Below, piece by piece: positions 10,628 to 21,622 of a DNA stretch of 64,000 bases. Position 1 is the first letter of the stretch. Each line of letters starts with the position of its first letter. Both the position numbers and the translations under genes were made by a program. The stretch lies in contig CM043013.1 of assembly GCA_023678885.1 (NCBI GenBank), positions 21,050,791-21,114,790 on the forward strand, in the 5' to 3' direction. The notes under the pieces are model-generated. The model ran no database searches and had not been told where the DNA came from. It saw only the letters and a program-made list of their open reading frames with translations. The DNA comes from Pogostemon cablin (taxonomy: Eukaryota; Streptophyta; Magnoliopsida; Lamiales; Lamiaceae).

Positions 10628-11174
10628 TTCGGTTTCGTGCTAAAGCGTGAAACGTTAGGCTAGGGTTTATGTACCAAAGGTGAAAAGGATTTAAGTATAT
10701 CTCATGTTATGCTTGTATACCCTATTTGGATACCATATCGTGGATAAGGGTTTAGAATATTAATTGTTATACTTGGATACCCTAAATATTTGACAAACAC
10801 GACTATCGATGGGAAACGACCGGGCTGTCGGTGGCGGAAGGCGGCACGAGTGCATGGCTGCAAACTAACGGTGCTGAGCCGGCATATTGTACGAACTACA
10901 TCGGCACGATCGGAATGCAGTAGGAGTGTTTGCGGCATAGTGGCAAGGGAACGTAAGTGACGGCGGCTGTTGGTTAGTGCTGGGTAGTCAGCAGCGAGCG
11001 ATGACCGCGAGCAGGCCCAGGCAAGGGCACAGCGCTGGCCAGGCGGGCCAGTGGCGCTTGTCAACTAGACGGCAGATGTGTAGGGCGAGTGATGTTGGTC
11101 GACAGACGGTGACATCGGAAACAGTAGAGTGGATGAGGCGCTGACGAGCAGTGTCTTGGCACGCAAGGCAGGGG
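10628..11174 (+). other. Copia A leader, noncoding
   Basis: After the PBS comes AT-rich sequence with repeated TTGGATACCCTA-like strings. From about 10800 it becomes GC-rich (GGCGGAAGGCGGCACGAG and similar). A corresponding GC-rich leader is seen in copia B at 31816-32700. Open frames here do not resemble gag and I do not call them genes. Confidence 0.5.
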
Positions 11175-11730
11175 TAATGAGAGTGGAAATTAGCGTATTT
11201 TAGTGTCCAATTGAACACCTTTTTGATTGATATTGTTGTCATATATTAGCACAAGGGTCTTATATTCAATATATGTGAGAAAAAGGTGCACTTGAGGTAT
11301 TTTATTGTGTTTTAGGTGGAAAAAGGATGAAAAGTGCAAAGTTAGAGAAAAGGTGCAATTTGTGCAAGAATGCTGAAAATGCACATCCAATTTTTGTATT
11401 TTTCTGTATTTTTGTGAAGATCAAAATTGTTTGTGTCATACATGATTGGAAAGCCACTGAAATGAGGGTTGATTTGGCGTAAAGAACATCTCAATCGGAT
11501 TCCAAATGAGGAAGTTATGATCGAAATGGTGACGTCGCGCGAGCTATGCCGAACAGAATTACTGTGCTACTTTCTGTGGCTTGTTGCACATTCAAATCTG
11601 GAGTTTTCTTATGTTCTTATATGGATAGAAAGCCAAGGAAGATAGGATCGCGTGAGAGCAAGAATCACTCAAATTGGAGCTCGGATGTAGAAGTTATACA
11701 CGAAACGGTGAGACTGCGCAAGACAATTCG

Positions 11731-11945
11731 ATCACAACATTTGAATTCGACCTGACTATGTGGTGAATTTTAGTCGAATTGGACGGCAAAAGAAGCAATT
11801 CGACCACGACACCTCAATTCGACCTGCTGTGCTAGTCGAATCCAGAACCTAAAGCTCGAATCCGGTATCTGAAGCTTCCAGTAAGGTGATTCTACCTTCA
11901 ATTCGACCAGGGGAGGTGAATTCGACCTAGCTTCGTGATCAAATT
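11731..11945 (+). repeat. AATTCGACC motif cluster upstream of the TATA box (5' LTR)
   Basis: Nine copies of AATTCGACC / GTCGAATT or close variants occur in both orientations in about 215 bp, ending about 100 bp before TATAAAA. The same cluster is kept in the 3' LTR at 17727-17935 and a larger one lies in the internal region at 14468-14885. Confidence 0.85.
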
Positions 11946-12041
11946 GACGTGCAGAAACTTACCATATTCGTATTTTTACACCCTCAATGCATGTGATCAC
12001 TCAAAAATCCCATTCCAAGGCCTATAAGGAGAGTTTACAAG

Positions 12042-12048
12042 TATAAAA
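12042..12048 (+). promoter_or_regulatory. TATA box of the second gypsy LTR
   Basis: TATAAAA lies in the conserved context AGTTTACAAGTATAAAAG; the 3' LTR copy is at 18024-18030. The position fits the U3/R boundary of a plant gypsy LTR. Function is inferred. Confidence 0.65.
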
Positions 12049-13214
12049 GAGGGTGTAGATCACACCATTAAAAGGGAGATTAGAATAGAGATTGGATTAG
12101 AGAGAGGCCACAACACAATACCACACCCTACAAGGGGGGTTCACCCCCCAACCATCATCCACATCCTGTCCTCCATCCATCCATCACTTTGAAGATTCAT
12201 CTATGGAATCAAGAGGAGAATCAAGAAGAGAATTCAAGATGGATAAGGACGCGACGACGCCACATCTAGGGTATTGTTTGCTTCCTAATTTATCTTGTAT
12301 TTTCTAGACTACGGGTAAGATTTATCCAACCCCCATGTGTGTTTCCTACAACACCATGGGCTAGAGCCTTTTTGGTAGAACTAGGGTTATGAAGGTTTTT
12401 ATCAATTAATTAAACTTTCGTGTGTAAACTCCGTACAACACTACTTGTGGATTTATTTTATATATGATTGTGCCTTTTTAATTCATACTCACGGTCGTTT
12501 TGTGCATTATTAACTGTTATGTAGAGTCTGAATACATATCTTGGTTATTGATTGAGTGTGTTCACTGCTGAGCAGGATTCCATGTTATGATTCTAAGTGA
12601 GGGGACTCCGAAGTTTCATTAGAACTATCATATATGAATACTTATTAATTGAATTGAATTCTGGTTAATAAGTCGGATAAAGAGTATAACTTCATAGTAC
12701 CTATAAATGGAGATCATATCGGGTTAGAGTATCAATTGGCCAGGAAAATAATTGATACTGATAGTACCTAGAAAGGGGGGTGGAATTATATCTCTTGCTC
12801 CGAGGTTATTCACACGTGTTACACGCATGTTTACTTGTGTCTATAGAGTAGATATGTATGGTTTAGTGATGCGTCCATATTCCACAAGGCAGAGTCGAAC
12901 ACAGTCACACGGAAGATGAATTAATAAGTGGAACTGGATGACCTGAAGAACTATCTACTTTCTTACTTGATCACAACTCACTTATCTTTTCTTCTTGTTA
13001 TTTTTACTTGATATTTTAATTAACAGTTGTTACTTAATCTCAAAATCACAACCATTATAATTTCCAACATAGTCTTAATATACTAGAATATAATTAAATT
13101 GATAATTATCCGTCCCTTGGGTTTGATATTCACTTGGTCACCTTTCGAGACTGCAATTGATATCCTTTATACTTGGGGATTAATTGTGTGTTGAGAAAAC
13201 GCTCATCAAGTTCT

Positions 13215-13232
13215 TGGCGCCATTACCGGGAA
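13215..13232 (+). other. Degenerate tRNA-Asp primer-binding site
   Basis: TGGCGCCATTACCGGGAA lies six bases after the LTR end. It differs from the tRNA-Asp complement at three positions, all G to A. Confidence 0.85.
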
Positions 13233-13381
13233 TGACTGTTATTATTAGTTTATTATTTCTAATTTGATTAAGGCTTCTATTTGTGATTATTTAATTCTAT
13301 CTAACCTTGAATTTTTCTGAGATACTTGTGCACTAGAAAAAGAAAAGGAAGGAAATGAGCAAATAACACATTGAGCTGAAC

Positions 13382-14390
13382 ATGGTCGGAGCAAGGCAGA
13401 ATCCGGATAATGTTGCAATCCGTGAAATTTTCACAAACTATGGGATTGGCAACATGGGGATGATAGGAGCAAGGGGGAAGATGATGATTTTGAGATACAT
13501 CCCGCTCTTATTAACATGGTGGAAAAGAATCCCTTTTCTGGAGGTTGTTTTGAAGATCCATATCAGCACCTCAAAAGATTTCTTGGTTATACAAACACTC
13601 AAAAGCGAGCTGGAGCTAATGATGATGCTAGGCGGATCGCCTTATTCAAGTTCTCTTTGATTGATAAGGCGGAAGCTTGGTATAAGACTCTTGATGCAGC
13701 CGATTGCACTACATGGGACCAACTGCAGCTGAAGTTCTTAGAGAGATACATGCCACCCTCAAGGATCTTAAGGATGAAGCACGAGATCACTCAATTTGTT
13801 ATGAATCAGGGTGAGAAATTTTATGAGGCGTGGGATAGGTTTAAAGACATGCTCAGGCGGTGCCCACAACATGGAATGTCTAAGGCACAGTACATAAGTA
13901 TCTTCTACTATGAATTGGATTGTGAGTCGCGTATTTTTATTGATGCATCATCAGGAGGAGCTCTGTTATCTAAATCAGTAATAGAAGTAGAAAAGGTGTT
14001 TGAAAACATTGCTATGAATTCACATGACTAACCTATAGAGAGAGATAGAGGATCATATGTACTTGGTGAGGTTGCGCAGGTTGAATATCAAGTGGTGAAG
14101 CAAAATAGGGATGATGAGATCGTCTCTAGTCTAGCTAACATCAACAAGCTACTAGAGTCCCAGTAGAAGCAGATTATAGAGTTGACACTAAGGGGGCCTA
14201 GTATGCGGCAGCACGAAGTGAATAGTGTTGAAGATACTTTCATTCGATACATGGCTGAGAATGATACAAGGATTGATCGTCTTGAGGATACCATGAATGT
14301 TGATCATGCAGATTTATCTATGCAATTAAAGGACCTTACTTTGATTATGGGGCAAATGACCGTGAACGTGAATCAATTGACATAAAAATT
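13382..14390 (+). pseudogene. gag of the second gypsy element, broken
   Basis: The Retrotrans_gag core is open from 13516 to 14031: NPFSGGCFEDPYQHLKRF, ALFKFSLIDKAEAWYKTL, QLKFLERYMPPSRILRM and GEKFYEAWDRFKDMLRRCP. It ends with SSGGALLSKSVIEVEKVFEN, typical of Athila gag. Just upstream, the frame EDDDFEIHPALIN precedes the core but is not reached from the first ATG at 13382, so a frameshift is present. Downstream, 14040-14390 continues in a decayed frame with a TAG at 14164. The C-terminal part (DTRIDRLEDTMN, LTLIMGQM) matches the usual short coiled region after the gag core. No CCHC knuckle was seen. Confidence 0.88.
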
Positions 14391-14467
14391 AGAAATAAAG
14401 TCATTACGTTAAGGTCTGTAACACAGTATGAGGGACCGATGAGGCCAGAACTAAAATCAAAGACATC

Positions 14468-14885
14468 GGGAGCCCAATTCGACCCCAATTTGACAAACAA
14501 TATGGGTCAAATTCAATAGGGGAGGTCGAATGAGACACCTGGGCATGATTCGGAAGTAACAGAGCCTCAATTCGACCAGAAACACAGGATTCGACCAGAA
14601 CCTCTAGTCAAATCCAGGTCGAATCCTACCCTCCGGAGCACTCTGTTTCATCAAAAGTTCGATTCGACCTGAAGCCATCCAATTTGACCAGACCTCATGG
14701 TCGAATCCAGGTCAAATCGAATGATATAATTCATACAGAAGCTCAATTCGACTAGGAGCACATCAATTCGATCAGATCTACAGGTCGAATCCAGCAGACA
14801 GAGAGAGAATGGACTTCCAGGTGGACAATTCAACCACTACATACCCAATTCGACCAGTAGCCCTAGTCGAATCCAGGTTGAACCC
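14468..14885 (+). repeat. CAATTCGACC motif array between gag and the pol remnant
   Basis: About 14 copies of CAATTCGACCAG / GTCGAATCC in alternating orientation, plus about six decayed forms (AATTTGACC, GTCAAATC), fill about 420 bp. In the gag-pol frame it would read as repeated short peptides with several stops. The same motif occurs in this element's LTRs. Confidence 0.85.
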
Positions 14886-14894
14886 AACTGTTCT

Positions 14895-15330
14895 GCACCG
14901 TTTTCCATGCCGAATGCTCCACATGATGTTGATGTTACTCCAGTACCATTACATATGCAGAATACTGAGCTTACAATAGAGAAGAAGTGGGAAAGAGCAA
15001 AGAAGTTGAGAGCTGAGAAGCTTAGACTGCAGATGGATAATGAAGATGTGGTTTTCTCTCTTGATCATGCAATGAAGATGCCCATGGAGACTCAATCGTG
15101 CAAGAGCATTGATGTGGTTTCTAACTTGTTTAATCTTGATTTTTCTAAGGCAGATGATTCTGAATTGAAGTGGAAGATTAACAAGGAGGTGTCTAGATAG
15201 CCATGGGAGGAAGAAAATTCCAATGATCATATTTTTGTAACCAAGAAAGGTGAGGTGTTGAGTGTAGACAAGAAGAGGGAAAGAAAGTATTTGAAGGTGA
15301 GGATGGGACAAGACCGTCCTCCGATCAAGT
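14895..15330 (+). pseudogene. Gag-pol linker / pre-RT remnant
   Basis: The frame 14907-15200 contains AMKMPMETQSCKSIDVV, which matches MKMPMETQ-CNIIDVV in the pre-RT region of the first element. It then continues past a TAG with NDHIFVTKKGEVLSVDKKRE and stops near 15331. No protease or RT follows. The element therefore seems to have lost or never had PR-RT-IN, and this is a scar of the gag-pol ORF. It is not a functional protein. Confidence 0.65.
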
Positions 15331-15510
15331 AGTTTAAAAGGTTACATCCGTCGTGACTCTCCGACGTTAAATATGAGCGCCTGTTGTGGGCTTGCCCTTC
15401 CATTTTATTGCTTTATTTTTTTAGTGTGAGTAAGAAATTTTTATATTTAAGGTGCTTACTATTCGGCAATTACACCTCTTTTCAAAATTAGTTTCAACTT
15501 ATTTTTTCTT

Positions 15511-15523
15511 AAGTTTGGGGGGG
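15511..15523 (+). other. Polypurine-tract-like site far from the 3' LTR
   Basis: AAGTTTGGGGGGG closely matches the true polypurine tract at 17153 (AAGTTTGGGGAA), but lies 1.64 kb upstream of the 3' LTR. Confidence 0.55.
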
Positions 15524-17152
15524 TGTGATGTTCTTACCTCATTGAAGCGCCAAGAGTATAATCTTTTCTTTGTAATGTCTGCTAGGGGAGTTAATTTTTT
15601 GCGGTATGTTGAAACTTTAATCGATTTTTATGTGTCGATTTTTTTGTAATTTGCCTAGTGTTCAGTGGTGTTTCTAGTGTGTGGAGTCGATTAGATAGTC
15701 AATTGAGTTGTTCTTAGAGTTCTCTTATTTTATTATTGATGAATCCTGTGATGATGAGTGTTTGAGCTTTGATGATAGAAAAGGGTAACTAGGTGGCAAG
15801 ACGAGTTCTACACTGAGGCTTCAACTCGAGGAGCTCGTACATTCGTTGAAGAAAAATCAGGTGCATTCGTTTTCTTTTTCTAAATTTTTTGTGTGCTTTT
15901 AATTCATGAGAGTGGAAGGGTTGAGTTTGTACTTGTGATCCATGTGAACTTATATTTTTAGAATTGTGCATGGAATTCATATGCTCTTAAAATTGATGAA
16001 GGAAGTGTACTTGAGTTATATTGTGATACGAAGTTCTATATGTACTTGTGAAATATTTTTATCATGGAAAGTGCTCTGTTACTTGTTAAAAATCCATGTG
16101 AGATTTTGAGCCTTATTCATGTACATAATCACATGATATTTCTTTTCTAGTGAGTATCATTCTTATGCGTGTATTCTAGAACTTGCCTTGAGTCTCCTTG
16201 AATATTCAAGATTAGTATAGTGGATTATGAAAATGATATTAGAGCATCTTTGATGAATAACCCATCTTTTCCCATATACTTTACTTGAATTCATTAAATC
16301 CCTTGTCAGTCCGTTTGACCTTTTTTAAATCCATTCTTTTGATAGCCAATAAAGCTTAATTGAAGAGAGTGGTGATTTGAGGGATGATGAAGGACGAGTC
16401 TTAAGGATGAAAATGAAAATTCCTGGAGTAGTGCTCAAATCTAATACTCCATAGAAATAAATACCCTAAGGTAGTGCTTAAATCTAGTACCCTATGGAGG
16501 ATGTGAAAGGTAGTGCCCGAAACTGGTACCTCGGAAGAGAAAAGAGAAAAAGGGTGAAGAAAGGAGAATGATGGAGTTGAAGAGCTAGGAAAAGTTGAAA
16601 AAAAATATGTTGTGCTTGAAGGAGAAAGATGTGAGAGTTTGCAGAGGATGTGCTTGATTGAAGTGATGAGGAAGAATGAAAGATCAAGAGAGACTGCAGC
16701 TTGATTGATCCGAGTTTTGAATCACTTATCCATAAATTTCTTAACTTTTCCAAAGAGCCTACATTACAACCAAATAACAGACCTTTTTGATCCATGATTT
16801 ACTAGCTACAAGTAAAAGGAGAGTTGAGATAATAGGCAAGCTTATGGTTACGCATGCACTTGGATTGAATCTGAGCGTAAACACCTTAACCCATAAGTGT
16901 ACATCTTCTACACTTGAGTGCGAGTGATATATACTTCCCGTGAGGTCATGTAAATGGGGCATTTGAATTGGTGGTGATTGTCTTAACTTGTATGCTATTA
17001 ATTGATTATTACATGTAATGAGAGTTGTATGACCGAAGTTGAGGACAATTGTATTGTGAATGGGGTATTGATCATAGTCCTTATTTCCCCGCTAATTTTC
17101 ATACTCTCTCACTCGTTATTTTCATTTTGTTGCCTCGGGACGAGCAACGGGT
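15524..17152 (+). other. Noncoding 3' region of the second gypsy element
   Basis: This is 1.6 kb of AT-rich sequence between the two polypurine tracts. Open frames are short and resemble nothing I know. A GGTAGTGCTCAAAT / GTAGTGCTTAAATC / GGTAGTGCCCGAAAC repeat of about 40-bp period is visible at 16425-16530. Confidence 0.5.
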
Positions 17153-17163
17153 AAGTTTGGGGA
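17153..17163 (+). other. Polypurine tract of the second gypsy element
   Basis: AAGTTTGGGGA ends three bases before the 3' LTR start (TGATGAGAG at 17166). This is the normal position for second-strand priming. Confidence 0.75.
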
Positions 17164-17165
17164 AT

Positions 17166-19091
17166 TGATGAGAGTGGAAATTAGCGTGTTTTAGTATCCA
17201 ATTGAACACCTTTTTAATTGATATTATTGTCATATATTAGCACAAGACTCTTATATTCAATATATGTGAGAAAAAAGGGCACTTGAGGTGTTTTATTGTG
17301 TTTTAGGTGGAAAAAGATGAAAAGTGCAAAGTTGGAGAAAACGTGCAATTTGTGCAAGAATGCTGAAAACGCACATCCAACTTTCATAATTTTTCTGTGT
17401 TGTTGTGGAGATCAAAACTATTCATGTGATACATGGTTGGAAAGCCACTGAAATGAGAGCTGATTTGGTGTAGAGAACACCTCAATCGGATTCCAAAGGA
17501 GGAAGTTATAATCAAAATGGTGACGTCGCGCGAGCTGTACCGAACAGAATTGCTGTGCTACTTTACGTGGCTTATTGCACATTCAAATCTTAGAGTTTTC
17601 TTATGTTCTTTATATATATAGAAAGCCAAGAAAGATAGAATCGCGTGAGTGCAAGAATCACTTAAATTGGAGCTCTAATGTAGAAGTTATACGTGAAATG
17701 GTGAGACTGCACAAGATAATTTGACCACAACATTTGAATTCGATCTGACTATGTGGTCGAATTTTGGTCGAATTGGACGGCAAAAGAAGCAATTCGACCA
17801 CGACACCTAAATTTGACCTGCTGTGCTAGTCGAATCTAGCACCTGAAGCTCGAATCCGGTGTTTGAAGCTTCCACTAGGGTGATTCGACCAGGGGAGGTG
17901 AATTCGACCTAGCTTCGTGGTCGAATTGACGTGCGGAAACTTACCATATCCGTATTTTTACAACCGTAATGCGTGTGATCACACAAAAAGTCCATTCCAA
18001 GGCCTATAAGGAGAGTTTATAAGTATAAAAGGGGTGTAGATCACACCATTAAAAGGGAGATTAGAATAGAGATTGGATTAGAGAGAGGTCACAACACAAT
18101 ACCACACCCCACAAGGGGGGTTCACCCCCAACCATCATCCACATCATTTCCTCCATCCATCCATCCATCACTTTGAAGATTTATCTATGGAATCAAGAGG
18201 AGAATCAAGAGGATAATTCAAGATGGAGAAGGACGCGACGACGCCACATCTAGGGTTTTGTTTGCTTCCTAATTTATCTTGTATTTTCCAGACTACGGGT
18301 AAGATTTATCCAACCCCCATGTGTGTTTCCTACAACACCATGGGCTAGAGCCTTTTTGGTAGAACTAGGGTTATGAAGGTTTTTACCAATTAATTGAACT
18401 TTCATGTGCAAAACTCCGTACAACACTACTTGTGGTTTTATTTTATATATGATTGTGCCTTTTTAATTCATACTCACGGTCGTTTTTTGCATCATTAACT
18501 ATTATGTAGAGTCTGAATACATATCTTGGTTATTGATTGAGTGCGTTCACTGCTGAGTAGGATTCCATATTATGATTCTAAGTGAGGGGACTCCGAAGCT
18601 TCATTATAACTATCATATATGAATATTTATTAATTGAATTGAATTTGGATTAATAAGTAGGATAAAGAGTATAACTTCATAGTACCTATAAAGGAAGATC
18701 ATATCGGGTAAGAGTACCAATTGGCAAGGGAAATAATTGATACTAATAGTACCTAGAAAGGGGGGTGGAATTTATCTCTTGCTCTGAGGTTATTCACACG
18801 TGTTACATGCATGTTTACTTGTGTCTATAGAGTAGATATGCATGGTTTAGTGATTCGTCCATATTCTACAAGGCAGAGTCGGACACCGTCACCCGGAAGA
18901 TGAATTAATAAGTGGAACTAGATGACCTGAAGAACTACCTACTTTCTTACTTTATCACAACTCACTTATCTTTTCTTCTTATTATTTTTACTTGATATTT
19001 TAATTAACAGTTGTTACTTAATCTCAAAATCACAACCATTATAATTTCCAATATAGTCTTAATATAATATAATATAATTAAATTGATAATT
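17166..19091 (+). repeat. 3' LTR of the second gypsy element, 3'-truncated
   Basis: Co-linear with 11175-about 13103 including the motif cluster (17727-17935) and TATA box (18024). It breaks off after AATTGATAATT, where the 5' LTR continues for about 105 bp more. Confidence 0.9.
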
Positions 19092-19439
19092 TGAGTTTAC
19101 TGTATCGTGTGACACATCTGATACATAATTGAGTGTAGCGCTTCATCGTAGTGGGTGGGTTGTTTTACGACCTGAAAGATTTATATTTTGGGATAGTCGT
19201 GAGACTTGGTCCCTAGTAAACATAAAATTAACCCACGGATACTACGAAGCACTACAAGATAAAATGCAATATCTTAGCGACTTGCAATAATTTCTTAAAT
19301 AGAATCTATGGATTCTTAATTAAGTCTAGCTGCTTGTAGAACTGCAAAATGGTGGTAAAGCCATTGAAAACGGCTCTACAAAAATAAAAGAGGATCAGAA
19401 GGTAAGGTGATACTTTGAAACAAGGCTTGTTGCGTAAAG

Positions 19440-20797
19440 GTACACTCAGAAAGAAGGGTGAGTTCGAGTATGAGGAAACTTTTTCGCCGGTAGCTAAGTT
19501 TAAGTCGATCTAGATTCTTTTATTTATTGCTACTCGTATTAAATTATGAGGTATAACAAATAGATGTCAAGATAGCTTTCGTGATTAGAAACCTTGAGAA
19601 AAACATCTATGTGAAGCAACCAGAATGATTCATTGCAAAGGGCTAAGAGCATTTTGAGTGTAAGCTTAAAATTGTCCATCAATGGACTAAAGCAGCTTCA
19701 AGATCTTAGAGCATCCGTTTTGATAAGGAAATCTAGTGATATGGATTTATTCAGTGCGCAGATGTGTCTTGTGTATTGAAAAGTGTGACGGAAACATGGT
19801 GATATTTCTTGTATTATACGTAGATGGTATCTTACTCATTGAAGACAATGAATGAGTATTGTCGAGCATATGGGTATGACTCATAAAGCAGTATGAAATT
19901 AAGGACTTAAAAGAAGCAAAATATATTCTTGCGATCATGGTAATACGGATCACAAGATAGAATGTTATGCTTATCTCAAGCTTCATATAATAATACAATC
20001 CTTACACGTTTTAGTATGTGACTTTATCTAAGAAAATATGTCTTAAGACACAAAAGAAGATAAAGGAGATGAAAGCGGTTCCTTATGCTTCGGCAAATAA
20101 GGAAGCTTAATCTAAAGAATGCTATGCACAAGATTGAATATCTATATTTCCAATGGCATGGTCAGTGGGTATCAAGATAATCCGAAACAAGGATGCTAAA
20201 CTGTGGTAAGACATATATTTATGTACCGGAAAAGGACTAGAAATTATATGTTGGCTTACCAAACATATTCACTGATTCTTATGGGTTACATAGATTCGGA
20301 TTTTTCAAATTAGATAGGGACAGCAGTAAATCCACCTCGAGGTTATGTGTTTAATTTTAGGAAGTAGAGTTATAATGTAGAGGAGTGTCATATAGAAGTA
20401 TATTTCGGACTCCATCATGGAAAGATGATAAATTAGAGCCTCTGAGGCAGCCAAAGTATCTGTATGACTCTAGAGACTTCATGATGAACTTGGATGTGTT
20501 CTCTGAGTTTGCCAAAGGTTATCACAATTTATTGTGATAATAATGGTGCAGTTGCAAACTTGAAGGAATCACGAGTTCAAAAGGAAATTAAACACATTAA
20601 GAGTAAGTACCACCTTATACAAGAAATCGTATGATGAGGGAAAGGTTGTTATCGCCAAGATTGCATCGGACAATAACCTAGTAAATCCTTTTATAAGGAC
20701 TTTAAAGCAAAAGCTTTTGATGGTCGTATAGTGGGAGTGTGAATCAGATGTATAGCGGAAGACATGGCAGAATAGTCTTTTAGTATAAGTGAGAGAT
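19440..20797 (+). pseudogene. Copia A reverse transcriptase-RNase H remnant
   Basis: Decayed copia pol is recognisable in pieces: FSPVAKFKSI near 19480 (RT start), LYVDGILLIED near 19813 (palm motif, usually YVDDIL, second Asp changed to Gly), and NNGAVANLKESRV near 20545 with HIKSKYHL (RNase H end). Stops and frameshifts lie between them. The purine-rich AAGTGAGAGA just before the 3' LTR at 20798 is the polypurine tract. The stretch 19092-19440 is also copia-like but too decayed to translate. Copia B carries the homologous region at 24790-26430 on the other strand. Confidence 0.8.
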
Positions 20798-21369
20798 TGT
20801 TGGATTGTATACTAAAAACCTAGCTTTGGTATGAACAATGTTTTAACAATATATGAAATGAGAATCATTGATCAAATGATTGCGTCTTATAATTTATTTA
20901 TATGCCGATGCCATAGTTTACTTACTTTATACTCTAGATAATATGTTGTGCGACAGCACGCAGAAGATCATATTATCGATTTTCTTATAAAGTATAAAGA
21001 GATGCTCACAACCGAGATAGACAGGGACTCTCTATTGGGATGGTTGTAGTGTGATTTGGTATTAGTTTGTCTTAATTATAGAATCACATTAGTGTACTTT
21101 ATGTGTATTGAGCAGGACCGCTTGAGATCATTTAACTTATACTGACTATATAGGAGAACTTGATCTCTGTTATTATGGATGTTTATGCTTTTTATCCCGA
21201 TACAATAACCTCGACACGTAAGACAGTATGTATTTCTTTGATTTATCAATGGGTGAGATTTACATGTAATTAAATCAACAAATTCGGTGATTTGGGAAAT
21301 AGTGTTGTCTCTATGGTGTACTTTTGATTGTGGAAGGAATCCGTGTCCTATTAAACATGATGTCCCCTT
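20798..21369 (+). repeat. 3' LTR of copia A, left piece
   Basis: Begins TGTTGGATTGTATACTAAAA and is co-linear with the 5' LTR until GATGTCCCCTT. There copia B is inserted, and the sequence resumes at 34060 after the CCCTT duplication. Confidence 0.88.
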
Positions 21370-21622
21370 TTGGCTTTCGATCGTTTGGTTAAAGTGAACC
21401 GTTAAGGTTCCATGCGTTTCTAAATTAGTGGAAGTAAGAAGATAGAAACGTATTATCTTTCACTATGGTATGTTGTGGAAGAACAGTTGCTAAAAATAAC
21501 CTCTTGATCTTCTGTTGTATTCCCAAGTCCAATCTTGACGTCGTGTGAGTGACGATCTTCAAGATCCTCTTAATCAGCTTTCTCCCTACTCTCCTCTCGA
21601 TTTTAAGCATTAGATTAGGGTT

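Larger units (their letters stand above)
11175..13208 (+). repeat. 5' LTR of the second gypsy element
   Basis: Runs from TAATGAGAGTGGAAATTAGC (3' copy: TGATGAGAG) to CGCTCATCA, 2034 bp, and matches 17166-19091 closely except at the truncated end. It contains two related U3 modules of about 100 bp (around 11450-11550 and 11625-11725), a TCGAA motif cluster, a TATA box and an R/U5 half shared with the other gypsy LTRs. Confidence 0.92.
11175..19091 (+). mobile_element. Non-autonomous Athila-like gypsy element inside copia A
   Basis: The parts on the plus strand are a 2034-bp 5' LTR, degenerate tRNA-Asp PBS, gag, motif array, a short pol-proximal remnant, a polypurine tract, about 1.6 kb of noncoding DNA, a second polypurine tract and a 3' LTR. 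No protease, RT, RNase H or integrase is recognisable. The 3' LTR stops short by about 105 bp where it meets copia RT-side sequence (19092), which points to a deletion across the junction. Confidence 0.88.

Noticed and set aside
11731..11945. Interpreting the TCGA clusters as CRISPR repeats or restriction-site artefacts
   Set aside because: Units are short, degenerate and in both orientations with irregular spacing, and they recur at the same LTR position in several families.
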